Source: Aurelia coerulea
Taxonomy: Eukaryota > Cnidaria > Scyphozoa > Semaeostomeae > Ulmaridae
Direction of reading: 5' to 3'
DNA length: 64,000 bases
Assembly (NCBI GenBank): GCA_039566865.1
Contig: CM076955.1
Coordinates: forward strand, 17,715,501 to 17,779,500
Under the pieces are notes generated by a model. The model made no database searches. It saw nothing but the letters and a program-made list of their open reading frames with translations, and had not been told where the DNA came from. A program made the translations under genes and the position numbers. Below are positions 31,312 through 41,760 of this stretch, in pieces; position 1 is the stretch's first letter, and the number at the start of each line of letters is the position of its first letter.

Positions 31312-31650
31312 GGGGACGTAGAAACCGGGGGCACTGGGGGGCACGTGCCCCAATATTTTGAAATTATAATAGACTTGCTCTAAGTCTATTCAGTGGACTA
31401 TCAGCATCAAAAGAACATAATTACTCCTGCGGAGGCGTAAGCTACTAATGTGACACTACGAAGGAGAAACGAGTACGAAACAGAGTCAGTGCACTGAACA
31501 GACTTGGAGCAAGTCTACAATTATAACGAAAAGTGCCCATCCTATTTCAAGAAGTGCCCCTTTAGGATCTTTAGCTCACTAAAATAGTGTCCTTGCAGTG
31601 TTGTGGCCCCAAGTTTAGGATACTTCATATACGACCCTGTTTCGATGTGA
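31312..31650. mobile_element. GTGCCCC repeat copy with a nested foldback
   Basis: The sequence GGGACGTAGAAACCGGGGGCACTGGGG... to ...AAGTTTAGGATACTTC is a relative of the hAT-type element at 31733-31908. It is interrupted by about 31370-31525, whose ends AGACTTGCTCTAAGTCT and AGACTTGGAGCAAGTCT are complementary. This looks like one small element inside another. Confidence 0.55.
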
Positions 31651-31659
31651 CCACACCAT

Positions 31660-31732
31660 TAGCCTGGAATTACAGACAGTCGTAGGGACTCGAGCCACCA
31701 GCCTTAAGATCGTTAATCAAGGGCGCTACCAT
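31660..31732 (-). repeat. Possible tRNA-derived SINE fragment
   Basis: On the minus strand, TGGTAGCGCCCTTGATTAAC ... GGTGGCTCGAGTCCC resembles the D arm, anticodon arm and B box (GGTTCGANTCC-like) of a tRNA. A proper cloverleaf does not form in the anticodon arm and the acceptor stem is not evident. It is therefore more likely a tRNA-derived repeat than a working tRNA gene. Confidence 0.25.
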
Positions 31733-31908
31733 CAGAGACGTAGGAACCGGGGGGCACTGGGGGCACTGGGGGCACGTGCCCCCCCAAGATTTTGCAATAA
31801 ACAAAGAAGTGCCCTATTTATTTTCAGGAAATGCCCTTTCAGAGTAATGAAAAAAGTGCCCTTGAAGTGTCGTGCCCCTCCAAGTTTGAAATGCTTCCTA
31901 CGTCCCTG
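31733..31908. mobile_element. 176-bp hAT-type MITE with perfect 8-bp TSD
   Basis: The element starts CAGAGACGTAGGAACC and ends GCTTCCTACGTCCCTG. It is bounded by GCTACCAT on both sides (31725-31732 and 31909-31916). It contains repeated GTGCCC(C) blocks. It has no coding capacity. Confidence 0.92.
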
Positions 31909-32589
31909 GCTACCATCAAACCCTCCCCTGTTTCGATTTCTGTAAGAAACATGTTCCTTGTTCCCTTTATAATTTTATTGGAGCTGGTAACCAGGGCACC
32001 AGCTACTTCAAATCCATCAAATTGTTGTGCTTCTCGTATACTTTCAGTTCTCATACTTTCTGGTTGTGCTCCCTTGCTCCCAGAACCCTACTCTGGGTAG
32101 CAGCCTCTCTAACATGAGTCTGGTACCCAGGGTACCAGAACCCCTGTTTTTGAACCCTGGGGGGGTACTTGACTAGGGAAGTGACGGGGGTGCGCGGAAA
32201 GCCTCTCCACACCCTGCACCCTGTCGCATAAAAATAGACCAAAAGTATAACCTGTCGCATAAAAATTTTGCCTCTCAAATACAGAGTAGAACGCGATTTT
32301 TGCTTGTGATACCCTGTCACATAATTTTTCTATCTATTATAATACCCTGTCGCATAATTTTCGCTAGAAAAGGTCACCCTGTCGCATAATTTTTACCGCA
32401 AAAGGACACCCTGTTGAGCGGCACATCTCGTCAGGTCAATTATGGGAGTACCCCCCCCCCCCCCGGGTGTCGAACTTGGACAAAAAACGATATCGATCAC
32501 TCATACCTATACCTGATCACAAATAATTACAACTCTCTATAATCTCAATAAATTTTACCCCAACCTCGTCAGTCGTCCCCAGGGCCTTT

Positions 32590-32830
32590 TGTCATAGGTC
32601 AGCGTTTCCGTGTCCTTTCTGATGAGATCTTTGATTGCGGGCTTTGATTGACGGCCAGCCAAAATTTTGGAGCAGAGGGACAGTAGAAGCATCTTGAAGA
32701 AACATCGGAAGGACTATTTGTAGTTATTCTTGCAGCTCTATTCTGGATCTTTTGGAGAGAATTTAGTTTGGTTTCACTACAACAACCCGGAACCAAGCAG
32801 CAAAATGAGAATAGTTTTCTGAGCACAGTA
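32590..32830 (-). pseudogene. Non-LTR reverse transcriptase C-terminal fragment
   Basis: The minus-strand translation has LVPGCCSETKLNSLQKIQNR then AARITTNSP, the conserved segment downstream of the RT palm in CR1/L2-like elements. After a frame change it continues as PLLQNFGWPSIKAR. Frame shifts and lack of the rest of the protein mark it as a remnant. Confidence 0.75.
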
Positions 32831-32952
32831 CCTCATTCGTGTAGATAACTTCTTGTGATAAATCAATTAAAATCTGGCAAAAAATAAAATAAAAAATTAG
32901 GAAAGAAAGAAAGTTCTTCCTTTCTTCTTCCTCGCTTTCCATTTCCCAGTTT

Positions 32953-33182
32953 TCATGGACTTGTGCAAGTCTGTCGATTTAGCCATAAAAATGCATAAGG
33001 TAAAGGGCGCTGCGGGGGAATGGAGAAAGAAAGGTTGGAGGAGAAGGAGAGAGGAAGAACTTCTCCTTCTTCTTCTTTCTACTTCTCCTTTTCTTTCTCC
33101 ATTCCCCCGCAGCTCCCTTTACATTTCGCATTTTTATATCGCTAAATCGACTGATGAAAGAAAGAGAGACTTGCAAAAGTCC
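32953..33182. repeat. Palindromic element with purine/pyrimidine core
   Basis: GTCGATTTAGCCATAAAAATG and GCTGCGGGGGAATGGAGAAAG on the left mirror CTTTCTCCATTCCCCCGCAG and GCTAAATCGAC on the right. The centre is a GAAGGAGA / CTTCTCCTT purine tract. Both strands carry a similar open frame simply because of the palindrome. It resembles a small foldback MITE. Confidence 0.8.
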
Positions 33183-33660
33183 ACAATTATCCTTTCCATA
33201 ATCTCTGAGGCTCTGGTACCCAGGCACCACACAAGTAGAGCAAAAGATGTTTAGAATTGCGTCCAGGAATCTTTCAACCATGATCATTTCCACCTCAACA
33301 AATTTCACTTGATTTGATTGGTTGATTTACGATGTAACGCAAAGGATTATGGTAACAGACGAATCACTGACCAAATTCTTTTTGTTATCCTGTGCCCCGT
33401 GCAGATTTTTCAAATGGAAAAGATTCTCAGTGAGTCAGAAAATAGGCATGATTGAACGTATGTAAGCAGCCCGGAGTTCAAGCGTGTAGTTCAATGTCTG
33501 CAAACCGAAAATGAAAAGCTTCCAAACACTCGTGGGACCTTTTGGGTATACCTTTTGGTCATTATTTTGGCAACCTCACAGTTTTGCTTTCGCGAATCAA
33601 AAGGTAACTGAAGGGATTTCTGCAAAATAGCATCCTTCCAAGCACGATCCCTAGGAAGAA

Positions 33661-33924
33661 CAAGGGTGTTAGGACACGGATATTTTAATTACGTATTCAT
33701 TTACCTTGTTTTAGTCTTCGTCTTGTTTTCTTGTCTCGTTTTCTACTCTGTTCTGTTTCCTCTTGCTGATGTAAATCCCAAGAAAGATATATTCAAATAA
33801 CACGAGAGATTTACATCAGCAAGAGGAAACAGAACAGAGTAGAAAACAAGACAAGAAAACAAGACGAAGATCAAAACAAGGTAAATAAATACGTAATTAA
33901 AATATCCGTGTCCTAACACCCTTG
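33661..33924. mobile_element. 264-bp foldback MITE with 7-bp flanking repeat
   Basis: The arms of about 115 bp are nearly perfect complements. The element begins CAAGGGTGTTAGGACACGG and ends CCGTGTCCTAACACCCTTG. GGAAGAA occurs immediately on both sides (33654-33660 and 33925-33931). The near-perfect arms suggest a recent insertion. Confidence 0.85.
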
Positions 33925-33964
33925 GGAAGAACAGCAAATTTGTATAGCGATAATCTTTGTTTTA

Positions 33965-35049
33965 CAGTAGAAACCCGCATAAAAGAACCTGTTTTTATAA
34001 GAACCTAGATGCTGGAATTCAATCTTTTAACCCTATCAGGCCTAGGGTATTTGATGCTCTAGGAAGACTAGGGGGGGGGGGCTCATTCAGCCCCCCTGTT
34101 TTATTTCTGTTCTGAACGATATAGAGCCTTGAAACTTGGCATGTGCATAGAACATCATGAGCTGCACCCAAAAATGAAATATATTTTTAGTTATGTCACG
34201 TGACGTGCTCATGACGTCACAAAATAGAATTTTCAAAGTCAATAGGGTTAAGTACTAAAAATTTTAAATCGTTGATTGTGAGAAAACGAAAGGCAATAAG
34301 GACATGGGTCCAATTTTAGTGTATTTTATGGTTGAATAGCTTTTGCTTTGCAAAGGAAATTTTTTAAAAGTGATGACGTCATCACACAGGAATTCGAAGA
34401 ATGTGCGCATGCGTACAGCCAAAATACGCATAATCATACGTTTGAATTAAAAACAAGTTATGCAGTTGGATAGAGGATCAAAGTAGCATATATTCCTCTA
34501 ATTTCATTGTTTTACTGCATTTGCTGTAGATTTTATTAGCATTTATTGAAATTTTGCAAAGATATCTCTCAAAAATTGATCACGTTTACCCCCTGGAATG
34601 AATCTAATTTTTCTAAAAAGTCTATTTTTGATTATAAGAAGGATAAAAACTAAAAGTCAGAAAGTTTCAGCGTTGTAAGTGCACTTGGGAAAAATCCACA
34701 GAAGAAAAGCCGCTAGGGGGGGCTGATTGAGCCCCCCTAGGCTTGATAGGGTTAAACCCCCTAAATAGGAACCCCTAAGAGGCTGAAACTGGGAAAGGTT
34801 CTTATATAATTGCTTTCATGTAAATTATGAAAATGACAAGAATTTTTAGAATTCTTCACATTCTGATCAGACTTCTATTCATTGGTACAAAAGATTTGTT
34901 CTCAAGAATTCTTGTGTGCAAGGCCTGCTGGTATATAAGAACCTTTTTAAGAACCTTACAGGCTGGAAATTAGAATAGCAGCCATTTAATCAAGAACCTA
35001 TTCAGGTTGCCCAGAAAAAACCTAGGTTCTTTTATGCGGGTTTCTACTG
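33965..35049. mobile_element. Tc1/mariner-type MITE with TA target site
   Basis: The termini are exact complements for 25 bp, beginning CAGTAGAAACCCGCATAAAA, with TA at both flanks (33963-33964 and 35050-35051). Several ATAAGAACCT motifs repeat near both ends. Removing the piggyBac-type insert at 34031-34751 leaves about 360 bp with no transposase. The same TIR bounds 50924-56971. Confidence 0.92.
34031..34751. mobile_element. piggyBac-type MITE with TTAA target site
   Basis: The 721-bp element begins CCCTATCAGGCCTAG and ends CTAGGCTTGATAGGG, flanked by TTAA (34027-34030 and 34752-34755). TTAA duplications with CCC...GGG ends are the hallmark of piggyBac. Subterminal GGGGGGGGCT..AGCCCCCC blocks are also inverted. 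It has no transposase. It lies inside the mariner-type MITE, so it is younger. Confidence 0.92.
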
Positions 35050-35756
35050 TATATTAAAGCATTCGTTTCGGCGCCATTGCTTCGGCACCAGAGCAAGCCT
35101 TGAAAAATCTTGCCGCCTTGCATGCTGGGATACTAGCGGAACCCCCCCTGATATTAAAGGGAATAAAAGCATATAAAAGTGGCTCAAGCCACTTGCGGTC
35201 AAATTCTAGCCTATCAGATATTAGTATTTCCTGTTGATGTAGATCAATTACCCAAATATGGTGCGGCACGTGTCATTGTCTATTGTCTTTGCATGGCTAT
35301 TCTTATCATGGGCTTTAGATGAATGAAAAACAATGAATGCATCATGTAGCCACAATTTCGCTTCGGTCACCGCAAAAGCAAACTTTTATTTGGGTTTATA
35401 GACGGAGTATATCAATTTTTGACTTCTAGGGACGCTGTTGCAGTTTCAAATTCAATCACTTTTTCAATATCATTTCTTTTATTTGCTTCTTGCTAAAAAT
35501 AGCACAGTTGCTTTAGCGTTTTAGAGAATTTAATTAGCATCTTAGCTCGAGACCTGAAACCTAAATTCAATAAAACAGCAAAACGGTTGTAAAATGCAAT
35601 TTTCGACAAGATTTGATTAGGGTTTGCAATAATATCATTTGTTATCTTTACTTTATCTGATACAAGCTATATACATCATTGTGTCTTATCTTTCAGTCCG
35701 TCTGTAAATTTCACCTCTTACCCCGGGGGCTCCATCCATTCAAATTCCGTAAAAGC

Positions 35757-36304
35757 AACGTAGGACTCAGGACTCAAATCTTTAAAAAGGTCGGTGTAAA
35801 ATTATATTACAGTTTTCTTTGAAATAAATGGCTTGAAAGGAAGTTAGGGTTTGTTGCCGTAAATCTGTCGTGGAAATTTATTGATATCTTGATTAGTTTC
35901 AAAATGGCGGCATTCACTATATTTGAGGCCATGACGTCATCAATTTTCCAGATCCTAAACCAGAAGAGCTACAGATTTCTACTTGCCACCATATTGTAGA
36001 CCTTCATATCATAAACTATGGTTTACTCAAAGGTTATATCATTTTTCCTCTATGGGTCTAGGACTTACGATGATTTAAAGCTTTTCAAGATTTTCCATGA
36101 ATTTTTTTCAAAAACAATTAAATTTCCGCCATTTTGAAAAGAATCAAGAAATCAAAAATTTCCACAGCAAATTTAAAGCAAAGTACCATAAGTTTCTTTC
36201 AAGCCATTCAATTCAAAGAAAAATGTCATAGAATTTTACACCCACCTTTTTATGTTTGAAGAATGAAAACATTATTAATATTTGAAAGATTTGAGCCCTC
36301 TGCT
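35757..36304. mobile_element. Foldback MITE, 9-bp-TSD family
   Basis: The 548-bp copy starts AACGTAGGACTC, ends GAGCCCTCTGCT and is flanked by CGTAAAAGC on both sides (35748-35756 and 36305-36313). The interior matches the reference copy at 28569-29078, including ATGACGTCATCAA near the centre of the left arm. Confidence 0.88.
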
Positions 36305-36454
36305 CGTAAAAGCTGTATTTTGCAGTCCATGCGTCGAATATTTGCAAAATTTTTAAATCATTCGTGTAAAATGTTACTGTCCTAGTATTTCAATTGAATT
36401 GATTTTAGAAAACTATAGGTAATTTCCTACAATCCAAGAGAGAGCATTTTTGAT

Positions 36455-37502
36455 AGCATCGGGCTCAGCATAGGTTCCAAATCTTTAACTCAGCGCAAAA
36501 AGGTGGGTGTAAAATTCAATGACCTATTTCTTCTGATTGAATGACTTGAAAGAAACTTTAGATATTTATCTATAATTCTACCGTTGGACTTTGCAGAAAT
36601 TTTGAATATTTTTCGAAATTGCAGCGTATTTTATTTTCCAACTCATTTTAGGATGTGTCGTCATCAAATTTCTAAATCATAAACCAGAAGAATGACAGAC
36701 TTTTGCTTGATGCCATATTGTAGGCATTCATAAACTATGGTTCTCTTCGAAATTAATTCATGTTGCGTCAAACAGTTTAGAAATTACGATGGTTTTAAGT
36801 TTTTTTGAAAATGTTTCTTGAATTCTTGTGAAAGAAGAAAAACACTCTAATTCTGAAACTATTGAAGATTTCAGAAAATTCCAACGGTAGAATTATAGAG
36901 AATTAGCTAAAGTTTCTTTGAAGTAATTCAGTTCAAAGAAATAGGTCACTCAATTTTACACCAGCCTTTTTAAAGATTTGGAACCTATGCTATCGGGCTC
37001 AAATCTTTCGAAGCTTTAAAAAGGTGGATGTAAAATTCTATGACATTTGTCTTTGAGTTGAATGGCTTGAAAGGAACATATCGATCGTACTTTCCTGTAA
37101 ATTTGCTTTGGACAATTTTTGATATCTTAATTTTTTTCAACATGGCGAAAATTTAGTTCTTTTGAAAAAATTCATAGAAAATTTTGAAACATTTAGATCA
37201 TCGTAAATCCTAAACTGACGGAGGGAAAATGGTATAACCTTCAAGAAAAGCATAGTTTATGAAGGTCTACAATATTGTGGCAAGCAGAAATCTTTAGCTT
37301 TTCTGGTTTAAGATTTAGAAATTTGATGACGTCATAGCCTCAAATTTAATAAATGCGTTCGTTTTGAAACTAATCAAGTTATCAATAAATTTCCACGGCA
37401 GATTTACAGCAAAAAGCCCAAAGTTCCTTCCAAACTATTTAATTCAAAGGAAACTGTAATAGAATTTTACACCGACAGTTTTAAATATTTGGGGCCTGTG
37501 TT
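36455..37502. mobile_element. Foldback MITE (subfamily 1) split by a nested copy
   Basis: The outer element begins AGCATCGGGCTC and ends GGCCTGTGTT, flanked by ATTTTTGAT (36446-36454) and ATTTTTCAT (37503-37511), with one mismatch. Twelve bases from its left end it is interrupted by the subfamily 2 element at 36467-36991. Without the insert it is about 514 bp. Confidence 0.85.
36467..36991. mobile_element. Foldback MITE (subfamily 2) nested with perfect 9-bp TSD
   Basis: The 525-bp element starts AGCATAGGTTCCAAATC and ends GATTTGGAACCTATGCT. The target duplicate ATCGGGCTC, which is host-element sequence, sits on both sides (36458-36466 and 36992-37000). The interior has its own consensus (AATTCTACCGTTGGA against TCCAACGGTAGAATT). 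Partial relatives are at 9183-9500 and about 4290-4430. Confidence 0.92.
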
Positions 37503-38481
37503 ATTTTTCATTCTATCAATAGTTTCAGAAATACAGTGTTTTTAAAATGTCTGCTTATTTCAAAGTTGTGACGTCGCCAAATTGCTAAATCGTAAACCGT
37601 ACCAATGTTATGTTCATTTTACAGTATCTCTTAAAATAGCTGGTAAACAATGCTATTTCTAAATCTGAAAATGAAAATCTGAAATCAGAAAGTTAAAATC
37701 TGAAAAATCTGAAATCACAGACATTTGCTTCCTACCATCTTGTAGACCTTCAAAATGAATTTTCGTTCTATTGGTCAGATCTATTTTCCTCAATCGGTTT
37801 AGAATTTATGATGCTTTTAATGTCTACCAAAATTTCAGATACTTCCTGCCGTATATCCTTTCATGAACACAGAAAAAATATTGTAATGCCAAAACTGATG
37901 TTGATATCAAAAATGCTGTATCTGGAATAATAGCAAATTACACAAAGTTCCTTTAACGCCGTTTAGCATCCTTTAACGCCGTTAATAGATTATTTTGACA
38001 TTCAGAAAAAGGGTCCGAGGAGAGCACTATTTTTCTGGTAAATGGTTGCCACATGCCTTTCATGAACGATAATTGAACACTACGAATCTATTGGCTTCAA
38101 ATTCACGGTAAAAAATTCCGAAATAAATTGCCCAAAATGTTTCTGAAAAGCTGTCCTATGACCCATCAGCCTTGTAACAGGAGAGAGCTCTCTCCTACCC
38201 AGACCTCGACTCTAAAGGTTTTTGGCGTTGGGCGTTGGGTGAAAAGTGAAATAATATTTTACACATTTATACCACATTCACACTGACACAGTTAAACCAG
38301 CTTTATCTACTCCAGGTTACATTTCAGCCAATCAAATTAATTAGATTTGTTAGACTGACCAAATCACAAGGTCCCTTTCGATAACCTGGTTTAGTTTAAG
38401 CTGGTTTAACTTGCAGTGTGAATGGGGGTATTAGTTCAAAAGTTTGCAAAGATTCGATGCCTTTAGAGCCTCAGACATGAA
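37503..38481. other. Repeat-like DNA between foldback elements
   Basis: No gene is supported. About 37515-37970 resembles a very decayed copy of the foldback family (GTAGACCTTCA.., then ATTTATGATG.TTTTAA). From 37970 on nothing is recognised except the small TTCACACTG/CAGTGTGAA palindrome at about 38266-38410. Confidence 0.4.
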
Positions 38482-38994
38482 AACATAGGGCTTTGAAAGG
38501 TCGGTGTAAAATTCGATTACAGTTATCTTTGAAATGAATAGCTTGGAAGGAACTTAGGATTCTTGGATGTAAAACTACCATTGAAATTTATTGATCTCTT
38601 GATTATTTTTCAAATGGAGGCATTTATTAAATTTGAGGCAATGACATCATCAAATTTCTAAATCTCCTTTAATTGGAAGAGCTACAAATTTCTGCTTGCC
38701 ATCATATTGTAGACCTTCATAAACTATGATTTTCTTGAAGGTTACATAATGTTTCCTCTATTGGTTTAGGATTTACGATGATTTAAATTTTATCAAAATT
38801 TTCCATTACTGATTACTTTTTTCACAAATAATTAAATTGCCGCCATTTGAATAAAAATCAAGGTATCAAAAAATTTCCACGGCAGATTTACAGCACAGTA
38901 GCATAAGTTCCTTTCAAGCCATCCAATTCAAAGAAAAATGCAGTAGAATTTTACACCCACCTTTTTAAAGATGTGATAGATTTGAGCCCTATGC
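38482..38994. mobile_element. Foldback MITE, 9-bp-TSD family
   Basis: This copy starts AACATAGGGCTTTG and ends GATTTGAGCCCTATGCT, with the family interior. The flanking 9 bp do not match each other, so the duplication has decayed or one end was rearranged. Confidence 0.75.
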
Positions 38995-40576
38995 TTCCCT
39001 CTAGTTAATTATCTTTGCAAAGATATCTATTTTCAAATTTCAAATTCAACTTCGGGTATAACCACAGCGACAAAAGCAATAAAATAAACGGGCAGCTTGA
39101 AAATAAAGATGGATAAAAAAGACTGATTAAAATCATATCATTTCGACCACATCAAAATGGCTGGCTAATGATCTAATAAATTTATCAAAGTAGATTGAAT
39201 GATAAGTATTAATACTGATTGTACCATAAAAAAATATCCCTGTCTGGAGGGCCCAGGCTACTGCTCCCTGAATATATAAGCAAAGCAATGATATTTTCAA
39301 TATCTGATGGAATAGCTAGCATGTTCAATTATTTCTAGAATTTTTCCTGGCTGAAATCGGTCACGCCGTTAGAATTCTACAAGGGATTTTCTAAAAAACA
39401 TCCCTTGGAGAGTGCCAAAAGCATGAGCAAGTTTCCCTAATGTGTTTACCTTACAGGAATGACTTGAGAACGCTTTACCACATGCTATCCTCTTGGAGGA
39501 TGAAAAAGTCTTCCCCCTAGTATGAATAACTTTTTTAGGGGGATCCCATTCTCTCAAGAGGACAAGATGCCGTTTGTCATTTTCCTTCGTTTTTGCAGGT
39601 TTTCAAAAGGGGCTTTCCTTAGAAAATCTCTTATATCGACGAGAAGGAATGGCCAATTAAAGCCGGGTAAATTACTGAACCTAATTGGAAATATCAGGAG
39701 TAAAGGAAGACAGTTTTCAATATTATTGCGTTGATATTTAAGGCGCAGCATTTTTTTAAACGCCGGGCCTTTTAATCACTCATCCGGTATGAATCAAATG
39801 GATGGTTTGAGGGCTACAGGCAGCTAAACGTCTAAACAGTTTACTGACTCACCAGCTAATCTTCTAACCATTTATACAAATATTTTAACTGATAGGACTG
39901 TTCTAAGGATCTGTGCACTCACATCTAGACATTACGAAGTCTTTCGAGCATAAACGTTAGAAAATTTCATCCATGAAATTGCAATCTGGTGCCTTGACCC
40001 AGCGGACAGTAGATCACAACTTTGAGGTTCCGCGCTGCCATCTACAACAGAAGGTCAGGATAGGAGATTCCTTCTTTTACCAATCATCTGGCTCGTAAAA
40101 GCTTTTTGCTGAAATAAAAAGAACACATGCTAGAACATGAGGTAGGGGAGACCGGGGATAATTGTAACACGGGGCAATTGTAACACTGACTCTCGCGCCT
40201 TGCAGAAAAGTGCAAAAAATCTGATTTTTACACAGAACATGCTCATTCTAATCCTCTAAATAAAACTTGAGATAGAGGAATATTCAGCCAAATTTGCAAG
40301 ATTTTCGGGGGAAAACATGTTTTTGAGTACAAAGTAAATACGTTCATTCGCTGTAAATTTGTGTCTGAAAGATTTTGCTCTTGAGTAACAAATTTCATCT
40401 TCACATCACAGACATGGCATCTATTTAGGATAAAAACTACGTTAACACTTTTAAGCTCCACAGCTTATGAGATGTGAAAATGGAAAATAACGATAGCTGG
40501 CCAGGTCCGGGGCAATTGTAACATACTAACATTACTGCTTGAAAGGTTTTTCGCACTTCTTAGGACTATGTACATT

Positions 40577-40835
40577 AACCGACATCCAAACTTGTACTCC
40601 CAAACATCTGGAGAGTAGATTGCTTTAAAAAAATTCGGGAAATCTTAAGCAGTTTTTTGTCCTGGTTACGTTTTATGAAGGTAGGTAAAATTTAGAAAAA
40701 TCTTCATGGGTTTGTTTTGTCTCCTTCGCTTTTTAGCCGTCTGATTGGTCCGTGAAAATGGGGCTTTGGCGATTTCGACCATGGGCCACGAGCAATCGGC
40801 TATGTACGACGAATGACTCCTATGCTACTTTACTC
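40577..40835. repeat. Single arm of the foldback element found at 61363-62350
   Basis: The sequence from CCGACATCCAAACTTGTACT through TTTAGCCGTCTGATTGGTC to CGACGAATGACTCCTATGCT matches the right arm of the large inverted repeat at 61363-62350. Only one arm is present here. Confidence 0.75.
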
Positions 40836-41389
40836 TACTACAAGGACAAGACCACACGAGGAGCAATAAATATGTCTACCCACGTGGCAATAACTATCTC
40901 TACCCACGTGGACAAAGTTTTATTTCAAAACGAATAAAAATAAACATGCAAACTTATTTAGCTCATTCAAAACAAGTCTGCTAATGGAATACATTGTCAA
41001 ATTCATACAAAGATATAATCGATAGGGCCAGAGTCATTGATTGGTAAAACCCCATTGGAGGCTGCTGAACAGCGATTTTGATAGTTCCATGCAATTTGAC
41101 TTTTTCGTGAACCTAACAACTATATAAAGCACCTGAAAAGTGGAAACGGTTCTAAAAAAATGTTATTATGGATTTACTATGTCTCAAACATGCTGCCTCA
41201 TGAAAAGTGACACCTTACTGACGAATGGGCCACAAGTTCAATAAATCATTGCTCGTCAACCAGACGAGATATCGAGCTGAAATTAAATATCTAGGATCAA
41301 CTCCTCATTGCCTTGCTATAGAAAAAATTCAAGAAGATTTCTCAAACGTGACTTGACATCCATCTGATGAAGCTATATGGAATTACCCT

Positions 41390-41640
41390 GTTTCATTTCA
41401 TCCATGAAGCTATTTATCGCTGCAAAATAGTAAGACAAATGGCCGACCGCTGGTTTCAGTTATCGAGCAAATTTGGTTGCCTGAAGGTCATAGCTCCACC
41501 ATTTTTCAATAGATTTTTATGGGAATGGTGTCAAACTTTAATTGAATATCTGAAGAGCAATATCACGCAAGAGTTTGGGGAGAATCTTTTGCTTTCGCAG
41601 TCTTCAGGCAAACGGGGAACGATTTTTTGGGACATGTATA
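41390..41640. repeat. Half copy of the CAGGGTGTCCC MITE beside an exon
   Basis: This matches the right half of the element at 12457-13053, from TTCATCCATGAAGCTATTT to GATTTTTTGGGACA. It stops about 15 bp left of a splice donor, so the repeat forms the start of that intron. Confidence 0.8.
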
Positions 41641-41655
41641 TATTTAAGAACTTAC

Positions 41656-41760
41656 TTGTCACAGGCTTCTTTGCAACCTTCTCACTTTTCTTGATCTTTT
41701 TTGCCTTGATTGCTGCAACGTCTTCCTCTCCATCTGAGCTTTGTTCGGGATTACTGCTCA
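41656..41760 (-). CDS. Internal exon of an unidentified nuclear-type protein
   Basis: This 105-nt minus-strand exon lies between acceptor TTTTTCATGCAG (41761-41762) and a consensus donor GTAAGT (from 41655), phase 1 at both ends. It encodes (V)SSNPEQSSDGEEDVAAI, then KAKKIKKSEKVAKKPVT: an acidic serine patch followed by a lysine-rich stretch resembling a nuclear or nucleolar localisation sequence. The acceptor phase is compatible with the donor of the exon at 63262-63495, which ends in a similar acidic/basic style. They are probably consecutive exons across a 21.5-kb intron. No family is recognised. Confidence 0.6.

Larger units (their letters stand above)
30915..41655. other. Intergenic region upstream of G-alpha, repeat-dense
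   Basis: The G-alpha promoter should lie just right of 30914; no core element stands out. The region holds many MITEs and remnants, listed separately. 31930-32580 contains low-copy sequence with TGTCGCATAAAAAT units (32220-32400) between G and C runs. 35060-35740, 39000-40140 and 40840-41360 show nothing recognisable. 40145-40520 has repeated GGGGCAATTGTAACA motifs. 38266-38410 has TTCACACTG...CAGTGTGAA ends and may be a small foldback. Confidence 0.5.

Noticed and set aside
32955..33308. Lysine/glutamate-rich open frames on both strands
   Set aside because: They arise from a palindrome with a purine-rich core, which gives similar peptides on both strands.
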